From contig NZ_SSOA01000001.1 in NCBI RefSeq assembly GCF_004801395.1, forward strand, positions 620,001 through 684,000: a stretch of 64,000 nt of DNA, in the 5' to 3' direction. Shown piece by piece: positions 1-9,228 of this stretch. The position numbers and the translations under genes were made by a program. Each line of letters begins with the position of its first letter. The stretch's first letter is position 1. Source of the DNA: Gillisella terrae. Lineage in GTDB: Bacteria; Pseudomonadota; Alphaproteobacteria; Rhizobiales; Rhizobiaceae. The notes beneath the pieces are model-generated. The model searched no databases. It was given only the letters and a program-made list of their open reading frames with translations, and was not told where the DNA came from.

Positions 1-40
1 TGTGCATTTTCCCAATTCTCTAACGAGAGGAGCGAGCCCC

Positions 41-178
41 ATGGCCTATCCACCCACACAGAATGCTCGTGGCCGATTATCAGCAAGCCGGTTTGCTGTA
101 AGCGTTGATGGCATTCTTGGTATCGCCGCTCTCGTTTTGTCCATGCTCTTCATCACAGGGGTAATTGTGGCGCTATGA
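41..178 (+). CDS. small membrane protein, 45 aa, coupled to the next gene
   Basis: This short frame encodes about 45 residues: a polar N-terminal half followed by one hydrophobic helix (about residues 25-45, ending ITGVIVAL). An AGGAG lies at 28-32, eight bases before the ATG. Its TGA overlaps the ATG of the FAD/NAD(P) gene in an ATGA arrangement, which suggests translational coupling. I do not recognise the family. It could be a one-helix membrane peptide or the tail of an operon beginning left of the window. A function is not inferred. Confidence 0.5.
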   Translation: MAYPPTQNARGRLSASRFAVSVDGILGIAALVLSMLFITGVIVAL

Positions 179-1614
179 TCTCTTCCAGGCCTGTTGTCGT
201 CCCCGTTATCGTCATTGTGGGTGGGGGCTTTACCGGCGCGGTTCTGGCTATCCATTTGGCAAAACGTCATGGCGGCGGCGGGGCTGTGCGGATTATTGTG
301 TTTGAGCCGAGGGAACGGCTGGGGGCGGGGTTGGCCTACAGCACCTCTGAGCCAACACATCGCATTAATGTGCCAGCGGGAAAAATGACGGTCTATCCCG
401 AGGATCCGGAAAGCTTTCTTCGTTTCGCAACGGATGCGGGCGTTTTCGAGCAAGATCCCGAAGCGTTTGCTGAAAGTGGTCTTCCTTATCCGCGCCGTTC
501 TGCATTTGGTGATTATGTCGCAGCCGAGATCACACCTCATCTTCAGGCCGGTGTTATCGAGCATCGTAGAGCCAGCGTTTCAGCCATAGAGAAGGCCACA
601 AATGGCTGGCTGCTGCATGGCAGCGATGGCAGTGCAGTGTCGGCGAATGTTGTTGTTATTGCTGTCAGCCATCCCGCGCCCACGGTTCCAGCGGCCTTTG
701 CCGCGATCGCGGATCATCCGAAATTCATTGCAGATGCAACGCGTGACAATGCCCTTGCTTCCATAGAGGCAAACGACCGTGTATTGCTGGTGGGCAATGG
801 ATTGACCTCTGCCGATGTCATTGCCACCCTGAATGCAAAGGGGCATCGTGGTTCCATTCTGGCAATTTCCAGACGCGGGCTTCGATCGCGTGGGCATGCT
901 GTGTCCGATCAGGAACCGTTCGGAGATTTTCTCTCAAAGCCCTGTGTCCGTGCTTCAGACCTGCTGCATCGCGTTCGCCTGACACTGCGACAAGCGCAAA
1001 ATGCGGGCTTAAGCTGGCACGCCGTCATTGATGCTGTGCGCGCGCAAGGACAGCAGATATGGCAAGCGCTGCCTGTTGCAGAGCGCAGGCGGCTGGCGCG
1101 GTTCGTTCGCCCTTTCTGGGATGTTCACAGGTTTCGTATTGCCCCACAAGTGGAGCAAGTGTTGGATGCGGCAATCCAGACAGGACAGCTTTCAGTTCGT
1201 GCCGGTTCTGTCCAAGCGGCCACTTTGGCGGGGCAGGGCTTTGATGTGCGCTTGCGGGATAAGCAAAACCGCGCGCCGTTGCCCATCCATGTGGATGCCA
1301 TCATTGTCACGACCGGTCCGGCCCATGGCGGGATTCTCACGTCGCAACCGTTTTTGGAGGGCTTACACAATTCCGGGGTGTTGAGCGCTTGCGAAACGGG
1401 GCTTGGAATTGCCTGTGACCTGAACGCGGTTGCCCGCGATCCGCGCGGCATTGCGGTGCCTGGACTGTTCATTGCCGGGCCTCTTGCGCGCGGCACATTT
1501 GGTGAGCTGATGGGATTGCCTCAGGTGACCGAGCACGCCATTTTCGTGGCCGATCAGGTCGAGGACTCCATCGGTCTGGCGGCTACGCCGCATGGCAACA
1601 GGCAGGCAAGTTAA
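175..1614 (+). CDS. FAD/NAD(P)-binding oxidoreductase (COG4529/YdhS-like)
   Basis: A 479-residue flavoprotein. The N-terminus has a dinucleotide-binding fold with VVGGGFTGAVLAIHLAKR (about residues 13-30); a second nucleotide-binding segment, VLLVGNGLTSADVIATL, lies near residue 203. This layout is that of the FAD-NAD(P)-binding family that includes YdhS, whose biochemical role is poorly defined. The start overlaps the stop of the preceding 45-aa frame. It lies 270 bases before an SsuD-like monooxygenase on the same strand, so it may belong to the sulfur block, but no substrate can be read from the sequence. The family call is secure; the role is open. Confidence 0.8.
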   Translation: MISSRPVVVPVIVIVGGGFTGAVLAIHLAKRHGGGGAVRIIVFEPRERLGAGLAYSTSEPTHRINVPAGKMTVYPEDPESFLRFATDAGVFEQDPEAFAESGLPYPRRSAFGDYVAAEITPHLQAGVIEHRRASVSAIEKATNGWLLHGSDGSAVSANVVVIAVSHPAPTVPAAFAAIADHPKFIADATRDNALASIEANDRVLLVGNGLTSADVIATLNAKGHRGSILAISRRGLRSRGHAVSDQEPFGDFLSKPCVRASDLLHRVRLTLRQAQNAGLSWHAVIDAVRAQGQQIWQALPVAERRRLARFVRPFWDVHRFRIAPQVEQVLDAAIQTGQLSVRAGSVQAATLAGQGFDVRLRDKQNRAPLPIHVDAIIVTTGPAHGGILTSQPFLEGLHNSGVLSACETGLGIACDLNAVARDPRGIAVPGLFIAGPLARGTFGELMGLPQVTEHAIFVADQVEDSIGLAATPHGNRQAS

Positions 1615-1703
1615 GATTATGCCGCGCATCGTCTGTTGGGTGTGCCTTTTTTAAACGTCGATGGATGTGCGTATAAACTTCCTGAGAGGACCGATTTTTG
1701 GAA

Positions 1704-1731
1704 TATTATTTCTATAAAATCTATGGAAATT
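1704..1731 (+). promoter_or_regulatory. AT-rich promoter region of the SsuD-like gene
   Basis: The 271 bases between 1614 and 1886 hold no gene. An AT-rich patch here contains TCTATAAAATCTATGG, in which TCTAT is repeated directly. A related TCTATA inverted repeat occurs at 4014-4030 before the second monooxygenase. This resembles the A/T-rich sites used by CysB/Cbl-type sulfur regulators, but the match is only by composition. A promoter function is inferred. Confidence 0.3.
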
Positions 1732-1885
1732 ATACACAAATAGACAAGCGAAAACGTCTATGACCCCTCGCGGTGTCAACAATGCCTCATGATGGGAGAT
1801 GTCGATCAGACGTCTCTCATGAACAGAAAAGAAGCACGGATTTGATCGCATGATGATGGTCAAATTTACAAACAGGATTTGCACG

Positions 1886-3055
1886 ATGGCCAAGACAGAT
1901 CAGCCTCTCGACTTTCTCTGGTTTATCCCAACCTCTGGTGATGGCACCTATCTCGGCTCCGACGATTTGAGCCGGCCAGCCGATCCGGGGTATTTTCGCG
2001 AGATTGCCCAGGCCGTGGACCGGCTTGGCTATTCCGGTGTGCTGATTCCGACAGGGGTTGCCTGCGAAGAATCCTTCATTCTGGCCGCTGATCTTGCCGC
2101 TCACACGCAACAGCTCAAGTTTCTGGTGGCCATTCGTCCGGGCACCGCATCCCCGGCCTATTATGCCCGTCTTGCATCAACGCTGGATCGCGTATCAAAC
2201 GGCAGGCTTTTGCTGAACATTGTTGTGGGCGGCAGTGCGCAGGAGTTGGCGGGCGATGGCATCTTTCTTCCCCATGATGAGCGCTATGATCACGCTGATG
2301 AGTTTTTTCAGGTGTTCAACAGCCTGATCGAAACAGGCCACGCTCATCTGGACGGCAAGTATATTCAGGCCCATCATGCGCGCCTTGGCTTGCCGCCGGT
2401 GCAAACGCCACGCCCGCCCATTTACTTCGGCGGCTCATCCGATGCGGCCATTGATTTTTCTGGCGGAATTATCGACAAATACCTGACATGGGGCGAGCCA
2501 CCGCATCTGGTGGCCGAAAAAATCGCCAATGTGCGCAAGGCGGCTGCCAAACATGGCCGCGAGGTCACCTTCGGCATTCGTCTGCATTTCATCGTTCGTG
2601 AAACCGATGACGAGGCATGGCAGGCGGCAGATAAGCTGATTTCCAGGCTGTCCGACGAAACTATTGCCGCAGCACAGGAAGTGTTTGCCAAGAATTCTGA
2701 TTCCGTTGGCCAAGCCCGCATGGTAGCTCTTCACAATGGTCGGCGTGACAAATTGGAGGTTTCTCCCAATTTGTGGGCAGGAATTGGTCTGGTGCGCTCA
2801 GGGGCCGGTACGGCACTGGTGGGGTCGCCCAAAACCATCGCGGCGCGCCTCAAGGAATATCAGGATATTGGCATAGATACTGTGATCGCCTCCGGCTATC
2901 CGCATCTGGAAGAGGCTTATCGCGTGTCAGAGCTGCTGTTCCCGGAGCTTGGCATTGCAGGGCCACGCAATCAGATCCGCTCCTCATTTGGCGCAAAGCA
3001 GGTGTTTGGCGGCGGCGGCCATGGCGGCAACGTCAAGATCGCATCCGGGTCGTAA
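1886..3055 (+). CDS. LLM-class FMN-dependent monooxygenase, SsuD-like
   Basis: A 389-residue luciferase-like monooxygenase close in length and pattern to alkanesulfonate monooxygenase SsuD, which uses reduced FMN and O2 to release sulfite from organosulfonates. The N-terminal segment [17 protein letters not shown], the segment [15 protein letters not shown] near residue 108 and the C-terminal LLFPELG are typical. I chose ATG 1886, with AACAGGA about nine bases upstream, over ATG 1850, which has no clear ribosome site. A flavin reductase follows 37 bases downstream, giving the usual two-component pair. The real substrate may be a different sulfonate. Confidence 0.85.
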   Translation: MAKTDQPLDFLWFIPTSGDGTYLGSDDLSRPADPGYFREIAQAVDRLGYSGVLIPTGVACEESFILAADLAAHTQQLKFLVAIRPGTASPAYYARLASTLDRVSNGRLLLNIVVGGSAQELAGDGIFLPHDERYDHADEFFQVFNSLIETGHAHLDGKYIQAHHARLGLPPVQTPRPPIYFGGSSDAAIDFSGGIIDKYLTWGEPPHLVAEKIANVRKAAAKHGREVTFGIRLHFIVRETDDEAWQAADKLISRLSDETIAAAQEVFAKNSDSVGQARMVALHNGRRDKLEVSPNLWAGIGLVRSGAGTALVGSPKTIAARLKEYQDIGIDTVIASGYPHLEEAYRVSELLFPELGIAGPRNQIRSSFGAKQVFGGGGHGGNVKIASGS

Positions 3056-3092
3056 ATCTCAAAATGTGGCACAAAGATACGGTGGGTTTTCG

Positions 3093-3635
3093 ATGACACA
3101 ACAGTTTAAAGCGCAGAATTTTGATCTGGAAAGCAGCTCTTCGGTTTTGGAGCATCACACCGCTGATGCGGATACCCTCAAATTGGCCCTGAGAACTCTC
3201 GGGGGTGGGGTTAGTATCATCACCACAGGAGATGGAGATAGCCGCACAGGTGCAACGGTCACGAGTGCAACAGCATTGTCTGTTGAGCCGCCGCGCATGC
3301 TGGTGTCACTCAACCGGTCGTCGTCCACCTGGCCAGTGCTGGAAAAATCCGGATCATTCGCCATCAATATTGTTGGCGGCGCGCATGAAGCGCTGGCCAA
3401 TCAATTTGCCGGATTGGGTGGCCTCAAAGGGCCGGACCGGTACAAAGGGGCAGATTGGATCAAGCTGGCCAGTGGTGCACTTGTGCTCAAAGATGCCGTT
3501 GCTGCCATCGACTGCGTGATCGAAGAAGCCATCGAGCGTCACAGCCATGTGATTGTCATTGGCAAAGTTGTTGCCATCCGGCTGGGTCAAGGCAAGTCTC
3601 TGCTCTATCAAAGTGGGCGTTATCACAATCTTTAA
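3093..3635 (+). CDS. flavin reductase family protein (FMN reductase partner)
   Basis: A 180-residue protein of the short flavin reductase domain family (FMN-binding split barrel). Typical features are the LRTLGGGVSIITT segment after the N-terminus, SATALSVEPPRMLVSLNRSSS and the C-terminal LLYQSGRYHNL. It would use NAD(P)H to supply reduced FMN to the SsuD-like enzyme before it and perhaps to the NtaA-like enzyme after it. GGTGGG lies about eight bases before ATG 3093. A perfect hairpin follows the stop. Function by family is well supported; the choice of partner is inferred from position. Confidence 0.85.
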   Translation: MTQQFKAQNFDLESSSSVLEHHTADADTLKLALRTLGGGVSIITTGDGDSRTGATVTSATALSVEPPRMLVSLNRSSSTWPVLEKSGSFAINIVGGAHEALANQFAGLGGLKGPDRYKGADWIKLASGALVLKDAVAAIDCVIEEAIERHSHVIVIGKVVAIRLGQGKSLLYQSGRYHNL

Positions 3636-3652
3636 TGCACCAAACGATCTAT

Positions 3653-3681
3653 GGGTATTGGCACCAGTCTTGCCAATACCC
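3653..3681 (+). terminator. hairpin after the flavin reductase gene
   Basis: Perfect 11-base arms GGGTATTGGCA (3653-3663) and TGCCAATACCC (3671-3681) with a 7-base loop lie 18 bases after the stop. No strong T-run follows, so it may be a weak terminator or an mRNA 3' end. Confidence 0.6.
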
Positions 3682-4101
3682 GGATCAACCAGAGCCTGCC
3701 TGCGTGAGGCCAACAGATTGACGGCATGGGCCAGCTCAAAGGGGCTCTATTATGGGCGCATGACGCGGCGAGAGGCATTTTCGAACTCTTTGCAATGACT
3801 GTGTCATAAGGTGTGACTGTCCATTTTATCGTTGTAGATAAAAATTGTATTGATAGGTTTTTCGGTTCGCAGGTAAGTTCAACGTCATATTTATCTGAAT
3901 TTATTGATTATTTTGTAATATATTTCGTTCGGATGTGAGTTTTTCCAAGCATAGGCAGGTGGTGGAATTTTTCGCAATATTTACAGATTATGGAAAATAT
4001 CACCTCAATAAAGTCTATAAAAAATATAGATTAACTTTATAAATTGATGTGACCTGCGATGCTGATTTTGGCTGAGAATTATCGAACGAGGAGCGGTGTG
4101 C
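3682..4101 (+). other. gene-free intergenic region before the NtaA-like gene
   Basis: About 420 bases with no convincing gene. The first 120 bases have ordinary base composition and could be a decayed coding remnant; a short frame at 3726-3809 is not recognisable. From about 3820 to 4060 the DNA becomes strongly AT-rich, as expected for a promoter and regulator-binding region serving the operon that begins at 4102. Confidence 0.5.
4014..4030 (+). promoter_or_regulatory. TCTATA inverted repeat before the NtaA-like operon
   Basis: TCTATA-aaaaa-TATAGA is a perfect inverted repeat 72 bases before ATG 4102, inside an AT-rich tract. It shares the TCTATAAAA core with the patch before the SsuD-like gene at 1711. 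It may be a site for a sulfur-starvation regulator or part of the promoter. Confidence 0.35.
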
Positions 4102-5505
4102 ATGACCAAAACAATCCATTTCAACGCTTTCGACATGAATTGCGTGGGGCATCAATCACCGGGTTTATGGGCGCATCCAGAAGATAAGTCCTACACCTAC
4201 AAAGATCTGGATTATTGGCAGAACCTGGCGCGCACTTTGGAGCGCGGCATTTTTGATGGCATCTTCATTGCTGACGTTGTTGGCTATTACGACGTCTACA
4301 AAGGCTCCAACTTCCACGCCATTCAGCAGGCCGCGCAAATTCCGGTCAATGATCCGTTGCAACTGGCGGCTCCCATTGCCTTGGCCACCGAGCATCTGGG
4401 CATTGGTATCACGGCATCAACGTCGTTTGAGCATCCTTACACTTTTGCCAGACGCCTCGCGACGGCGGACCACCATACGAAGGGCCGGGTAGGGTGGAAC
4501 ATTGTCACCTCCTATCTGGAAAGTGGTGCCAAAAATGTTGGTCAGGCTGGCCTGAAGCGCCACGACAACCGCTATGAAATTGCCAATGAATATATCGAGG
4601 TGATTTACAAGCTGCTGGAAGGCAGTTGGGAAGAGGGCGCGGTAATCCGCGATGCGAAAGGACGGGTTTTTACCAATCCATCCAAGGTTCACGAAATCGG
4701 CCATAAGGGCAAATATTTCGATGTGCCCGGCTATGGCTTGACCGAGCCTTCGCCTCAGCGCACCCCGGTGCTCTATCAGGCCGGGGCATCTGGCCCGGGT
4801 AAGAAATTTGCCGCTGAACATGCCGAATGCGTTTTTGTGGCAGCGCCCACCAAAGCGGTGCTGAAAGCCTATGTCACTGAAATCCGCCAAAAGGCGGCAG
4901 CAGCAGGGCGCAATCCCGACTCCGTAAAAATTTACACGCTTATCACCATCATCACCGATGAGACCGAGGCAAAGGCCAAGGCCAAATTCGAAGATTACAC
5001 GCAATATGTGTCTTACGATGGTTCGCTGGTGTTCATGTCGGGCTGGAGCGGCATCGATTTTGGCCAATATGCCCCAACAGATGTGATTGAGAAGGTAGAA
5101 ACAAACGCCATTCACTCCTTCGTGGAGCATATCGCCGGTGGCGATAAAAACTGGACCATTGAAGAGCTGGCAAAATTCGGTGGTATCGGCGGCATGGGGC
5201 CGTTTTTTGTCGGCGCACCCGATCAGATCGCAGATATTTTACAAGAGTGGGTGGCAGATACCGACGTGGATGGGTTCAACATCGCCTATGCCGTCACGCC
5301 CGGCAGCTTTGAGGATATTGTCACCTATATCGTGCCAGAGCTGCAAAAGCGCGGAGCCTATCCCACGGCTTACAAGCCGGGCACGTTGCGCGAAAAGCTG
5401 TTCGGCCAAGGGCCTTACTTGCCGCGAAACCATCCCGCCGAGCAATACCGCGATATCGAAGCATTCAAGCGCGCCCAAAAGGCTCCGCTGGCCAATGCCA
5501 GCTAA
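4102..5505 (+). CDS. FMN-dependent monooxygenase, NtaA/SnaA/DszA/DmoA family
   Basis: A 467-residue LLM-class flavin monooxygenase of the family that includes nitrilotriacetate, dibenzothiophene-sulfone and dimethylsulfide monooxygenases. Seen are HFNAFDMN at the N-terminus, SYTYKDLDYWQNLARTLERG, TSFEHPYTFARRLATADHHT and GRVGWNIVTSYLESGAKN. ACGAGGAG at 4085-4092 favours ATG 4102 over the GTG at 4096. It opens an apparent operon with two SfnB-type genes and an Rbs-type ABC importer, suggesting oxidation of an imported sulfur or amine compound. Its TAA is the first triplet of a hairpin repeat. The exact substrate is unknown. Confidence 0.85.
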   Translation: MTKTIHFNAFDMNCVGHQSPGLWAHPEDKSYTYKDLDYWQNLARTLERGIFDGIFIADVVGYYDVYKGSNFHAIQQAAQIPVNDPLQLAAPIALATEHLGIGITASTSFEHPYTFARRLATADHHTKGRVGWNIVTSYLESGAKNVGQAGLKRHDNRYEIANEYIEVIYKLLEGSWEEGAVIRDAKGRVFTNPSKVHEIGHKGKYFDVPGYGLTEPSPQRTPVLYQAGASGPGKKFAAEHAECVFVAAPTKAVLKAYVTEIRQKAAAAGRNPDSVKIYTLITIITDETEAKAKAKFEDYTQYVSYDGSLVFMSGWSGIDFGQYAPTDVIEKVETNAIHSFVEHIAGGDKNWTIEELAKFGGIGGMGPFFVGAPDQIADILQEWVADTDVDGFNIAYAVTPGSFEDIVTYIVPELQKRGAYPTAYKPGTLREKLFGQGPYLPRNHPAEQYRDIEAFKRAQKAPLANAS

Positions 5506-5553
5506 AGCATGTCGCGCAAAAGTGTGATGCGGTTTTGCGATAACGACATGCGT
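5503..5553 (+). repeat. stop-anchored hairpin repeat, copy a
   Basis: The element begins with the TAA stop of the monooxygenase gene. Outer arms are GCATGTC (5507-5513) and GACATGC (5545-5551); inner arms are CGCAAAA (5515-5521) and TTTTGCG (5533-5539). Spacing equals that of the copy at 16033, while the arm sequences differ in a paired way. It probably forms an RNA hairpin just after translation ends. Confidence 0.75.
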
Positions 5554-5594
5554 TAAAGAACCCCCTTCTCAATTTCAAGCAACGAGGCACGATT

Positions 5595-6863
5595 ATGGGT
5601 ACCGTTACCGACACCAGGATCGACTACACCGTTCACCCGCGCGTCAATTCCAATGATCCGGTTGCACCGCGCCCGCGCCCGGCCACGCCTGCGCATGTCA
5701 TTCAATCCGACGCTGAAGCCATCGAGATTGCCGAGCGACTGGCAGAGCGTTTCAAGGTCAATGCTGCCCTGCGTGACCGGGAAGGGCTTCTACCCATCAC
5801 CGAACTGGATGAATATTCCCAAAGCGGGTTGTGGAGCATCAACGTGCCAAAGGCCTATGGCGGGCCTGAGGTTTCCTATGCCACCGTTGCCAAAGTGATT
5901 TCCACCATTGCCAGTGCCGACCCCGCCATTGCACAGGTGACGCAGAACCATTTGGCGATTATCGCAACCGTTGATCTGGATGGCACGGAAGAGCAGAAGC
6001 AACTGTTTTTTGGTTGGGCATTGCAAGGCCTGCGCTACGGCAATGCCTTTTCCGAATTGAAAAGCAAAACGGTGGCCGATTTTGAAACCAGGGTCATCCA
6101 TGACGGTGACGACATCATCATCAATGGCGAGAAATTCTACGCCACCGGAGCGCTTCTTTCGCATGTGGTACCCATTGTTGGGGTCGATGAAAGCGGCCAA
6201 GGCTATCTGGTGTTTGCCGATCGCGAGGCACCCGGCCTGACCGTCACCAACAATTGGTCCAGCTTTGGTCAGCGCACCACGGCGTCCGGTGCGGTCAAGA
6301 TCGAAAATCTGCGGGTGCCGAAGGTGCGGGCTTTGAAAGTCACCTCGTTTGATCATCCCACCGTGGGAGGTCCGGTATCGCAAATCATTCAATCGGCCAT
6401 TGATGCGGGCATTGCCCGTGGCGCGATTGATGACACCATCAGTTTTGTCAAAACCCTGAGCCGTCCGTGGATTGATAGTGGCAAGCAAAAGGCCAGCGAA
6501 GACCTGTTCACCATTGCCGCCATTGGTGATCTGAAAATCAAGCTGCACGCCGCAGAAGCCCTGCTGGAGATTGCCGGCCGTACCATTGATGCCGCGCGGG
6601 CCAATAGCACGCTGGAGACCGTATCCGAAGCAACCATCAAAACGGCGGAATCCAAGGTGCTGACCACCGAGATTGCCATTCTGGCTACCAACAAGCTGTT
6701 TGAGCTGGCAGGAACCCGCTCGACCTTGGCAGAACACGGGCTGGATCGCCATTGGCGCAATGCACGGGTGCATACATTGCATGATCCGGTGCGCTGGAAA
6801 TTCTACCACGTCGGCAATTACTACCTGAACGGCGAGCATCCGCCGCGCCATGCGTGGAATTGA
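5595..6863 (+). CDS. SfnB-family sulfur acquisition oxidoreductase, copy 1
   Basis: A 422-residue member of the acyl-CoA dehydrogenase superfamily, matching the SfnB sulfur-acquisition group: HVIQSDAEAIEIAERLAERF, RDREGLLPITELDEYSQSGL, VPKAYGGPEVSYATVAKVI and a C-terminal YGLDRHWRN-type segment with LHDPVRWKFYHVGNYYLNG. SfnB proteins are FMN/FAD-dependent and are encoded with sulfur-starvation genes; their exact reaction is not well defined. An AACGAGG sits about nine bases before ATG 5595. The gene is followed after only three bases by a paralogue. Family call secure, reaction not. Confidence 0.88.
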   Translation: MGTVTDTRIDYTVHPRVNSNDPVAPRPRPATPAHVIQSDAEAIEIAERLAERFKVNAALRDREGLLPITELDEYSQSGLWSINVPKAYGGPEVSYATVAKVISTIASADPAIAQVTQNHLAIIATVDLDGTEEQKQLFFGWALQGLRYGNAFSELKSKTVADFETRVIHDGDDIIINGEKFYATGALLSHVVPIVGVDESGQGYLVFADREAPGLTVTNNWSSFGQRTTASGAVKIENLRVPKVRALKVTSFDHPTVGGPVSQIIQSAIDAGIARGAIDDTISFVKTLSRPWIDSGKQKASEDLFTIAAIGDLKIKLHAAEALLEIAGRTIDAARANSTLETVSEATIKTAESKVLTTEIAILATNKLFELAGTRSTLAEHGLDRHWRNARVHTLHDPVRWKFYHVGNYYLNGEHPPRHAWN

Positions 6864-6866
6864 GCC

Positions 6867-8129
6867 ATGAGCAGCACAGATCGCACATTACACCGTCAGG
6901 CCGCCCTCACGGTTGGGCGTCCTGCTCCGCATATCCCGCCACGTCGTAGCACGGCGCATGTAATTAAGGACGATGCGGAAGCCATCGCGATCGCCAAGGA
7001 ATTGGCGCGTGACTTTGCCTTGGGTGCGGCGGAGCGGGATCGGCAACGGCATTTGCCAGTCGCCGAGATTGAGCGTTATTCCCAAAGTGGACTTTGGGCC
7101 ATCACTGTGCCCAAAGCTTATGGCGGGACTGGCGTCTCAGCAGCAACACTGGCCGAGGTGACGGCGACCATCTCGGCAGCCGACTCTTCCATTGGGCAGA
7201 TTCCGCAAAACCATTTCTACATGGTGGAAGCTTTGCGGCTTTCAGGTTCTGATGAGCAAAAGGCCCATTACTTCCAGAGGGTTCTGGAGGGGGATCGGCT
7301 GGGCAATGCCTTTACCGAAATCGGCACCAAAACCCCGGTGGATTACAAGACCCATTTTGCTGATCGCGATGGTAAGCTGTTGCTGAACGGGCAAAAATTC
7401 TACGCCACCGGATCGCTGTTTGCCCATATCATCGTCGCCGTTGCCAAAGGCCCAAACGGGCGTGTGCATCTGGTGTTTCTGGACCGCGCCACCCCCGGCC
7501 TTGATCTGGTGGATGACTGGACCTCCTTTGGCCAGCGGTCCACCGGCAGCGGCACCGTGACCTTTGATGATGTCGAAATCACCCCGTTTCAGGTGGTAGA
7601 TCATGATGTGGTGTTTGATCAGCCAACACCGATGGGGCCTTTTGCCCAGATCATCCACTCGGCCGTGCAGGTTGGCATAGCAAGGGGTGCGCTGAAAGAA
7701 ACCATCTCTTATGTCCGCGCCCACGCAAGGCCATTTTTCGAGCTGACCATTGAGCACGGCTATGAAGACCCGCACACCATCCATGCGGTGGGTGATGTCT
7801 CCATCCGTGTTCACGGTGCCGATGCGTTGCTGGCGCGGGCGGGACGTCTTCTCGACATTGCCACTGCCAATCCCAATGCGCAAACTGTGGCTGAGGCCTC
7901 GATTGCTGTGGCCGAAGCGAAGGCATTGGGCACCGAAGTGGCGCAACTGGCCGCCACCAAGCTGATCGAGCTGGGCGGTGCGCGCTCAACGTTGGAAGCT
8001 TATGGGCTGGATCGCTACTGGCGCAATGCTCGCACCCATTCGCTGCACGATCCGGTGCGCTGGAAATATCACCACATCGGCAATTTCTATCTGAATGACC
8101 AACTGCCGCCACGCCACGGAGCGCTCTGA
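6867..8129 (+). CDS. SfnB-family sulfur acquisition oxidoreductase, copy 2
   Basis: A 420-residue paralogue of the gene just upstream, alignable end to end: AHVIKDDAEAIAIAKELARD, a matching RDRQRHLPVAEIERYSQSGL segment, VPKAYGGTGVSAATL and the same HDPVRWKYHHIGNFYLN ending. Tandem duplication followed by divergence is the simplest reading; the pair could act as a heterodimer or on two substrates. The three-base gap to the first copy and the 67-base gap to the binding-protein gene indicate one transcript. Confidence 0.88.
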   Translation: MSSTDRTLHRQAALTVGRPAPHIPPRRSTAHVIKDDAEAIAIAKELARDFALGAAERDRQRHLPVAEIERYSQSGLWAITVPKAYGGTGVSAATLAEVTATISAADSSIGQIPQNHFYMVEALRLSGSDEQKAHYFQRVLEGDRLGNAFTEIGTKTPVDYKTHFADRDGKLLLNGQKFYATGSLFAHIIVAVAKGPNGRVHLVFLDRATPGLDLVDDWTSFGQRSTGSGTVTFDDVEITPFQVVDHDVVFDQPTPMGPFAQIIHSAVQVGIARGALKETISYVRAHARPFFELTIEHGYEDPHTIHAVGDVSIRVHGADALLARAGRLLDIATANPNAQTVAEASIAVAEAKALGTEVAQLAATKLIELGGARSTLEAYGLDRYWRNARTHSLHDPVRWKYHHIGNFYLNDQLPPRHGAL

Positions 8130-8196
8130 CTCTCCGGATTTTACATATCGGGTGCAGCCTCCTGAAATATCAATCTATCGAAAAGGACTTGGGACC

Positions 8197-9210
8197 ATGG
8201 CAGATCACATCATCAACACCGGCATTGGTCGGCGTGAGCTTATCAAGTTTTCAGCTTTGGCAGGGGCAACAGCCGCAGGGGCAAGCCTGCTTGGCACCGT
8301 TGCTGCCCACGCCGCAGACGATGGCTTGAGCCTGAAGGGCAAGCGCATCGGTATCAGCACGGCGGGCACAGATCACTTTTTTGATCTGCACGCCTATAAC
8401 GCCCAGATCGCCGAGGTGAAACGGCTGGGTGGTGAGCCGATTGCCGTGGATGCAGGCCGCAATGATGGCAAGCTGGTGGCGCAACTGCAAACCCTGATTG
8501 CGCAAAAGCCGGATGCCATTGTGCAATTGCTGGGCACGCTGACAGTCATTGATCCGTGGCTGAAAAAGGCTCGTGATGCCGGTATTCCGGTGCTTACCAT
8601 CGATGTCGGCTCCAACAATTCGCTGAACAATTCCACCTCGGACAATTGGGGCATTGGCAAGGATCTGGCCCTGCAACTGGTGTCGGATATCGGTGGCGAG
8701 GGCAATATTGTGGTCTTCAACGGCTTCTATGGTGTCACGCCCTGCGCCATACGCTACGACCAGCTTGTCAATGTGGTGAAATATTTCCCTAAGGTGAAGA
8801 TTATCCAGCCGGAACTGCGGGATGTGATCCCCAACACGGTGCAGGATGCCTTTTCCCAAGTCACCGCCATCCTCAATAAATATCCGCAGAAGGGCTCTAT
8901 CAAGGCCATCTGGTCGGCGTGGGATATTCCGCAATTGGGGGCCACGCAGGCCCTGACGGCAGCAGGCCGCACTGAAATCAAGACCTATGGCGTTGATGGC
9001 AGCCCCGAAGTGTTGCAGCTGGTGGCTGATCCTGCGTCACCTGCTGCCGCTGATGTGGCGCAACAACCCGCAGAACTTGGCCGTCAGGCCATTCGTAATG
9101 TCGCGCTTTTGCTGTCTGGCAAGACGTTGCCAAGGGAAAGCTATGTGCCAGCGCTGCTGGCCAACAAACACAACGTCAGCGAAGTCAGCAAAAAGCTCGG
9201 GATTGGCTGA
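8197..9210 (+). CDS. Rbs-type ABC importer periplasmic binding protein (Tat signal)
   Basis: A 337-residue type I (sugar-type) periplasmic binding protein. The N-terminus carries a twin-arginine-like signal, GRRELIKFSALAGA, followed by a hydrophobic stretch ending in VAAHA. The mature part shows the pattern of ribose/autoinducer-type receptors: KRIGISTAGTDHFFDLHAYN, LIAQKPDAIVQLLG, AGIPVLTIDV and IKAIWSAWD. ATG 8197 places the signal correctly; an upstream frame extension would not. It is translated from the SfnB operon and heads a full importer. The ligand is unknown; by context it could be an organosulfur or sulfonated sugar-like compound. Confidence 0.85.
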   Translation: MADHIINTGIGRRELIKFSALAGATAAGASLLGTVAAHAADDGLSLKGKRIGISTAGTDHFFDLHAYNAQIAEVKRLGGEPIAVDAGRNDGKLVAQLQTLIAQKPDAIVQLLGTLTVIDPWLKKARDAGIPVLTIDVGSNNSLNNSTSDNWGIGKDLALQLVSDIGGEGNIVVFNGFYGVTPCAIRYDQLVNVVKYFPKVKIIQPELRDVIPNTVQDAFSQVTAILNKYPQKGSIKAIWSAWDIPQLGATQALTAAGRTEIKTYGVDGSPEVLQLVADPASPAAADVAQQPAELGRQAIRNVALLLSGKTLPRESYVPALLANKHNVSEVSKKLGIG

Positions 9211-9228
9211 TCAACAACCTTAAAAAGC

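Noticed and set aside
3726..3809. Short frame (about 27 codons) after the flavin reductase terminator
   Set aside because: No good ribosome site, no recognised motif and no coupling to a neighbour; could be a decayed remnant but cannot be supported.
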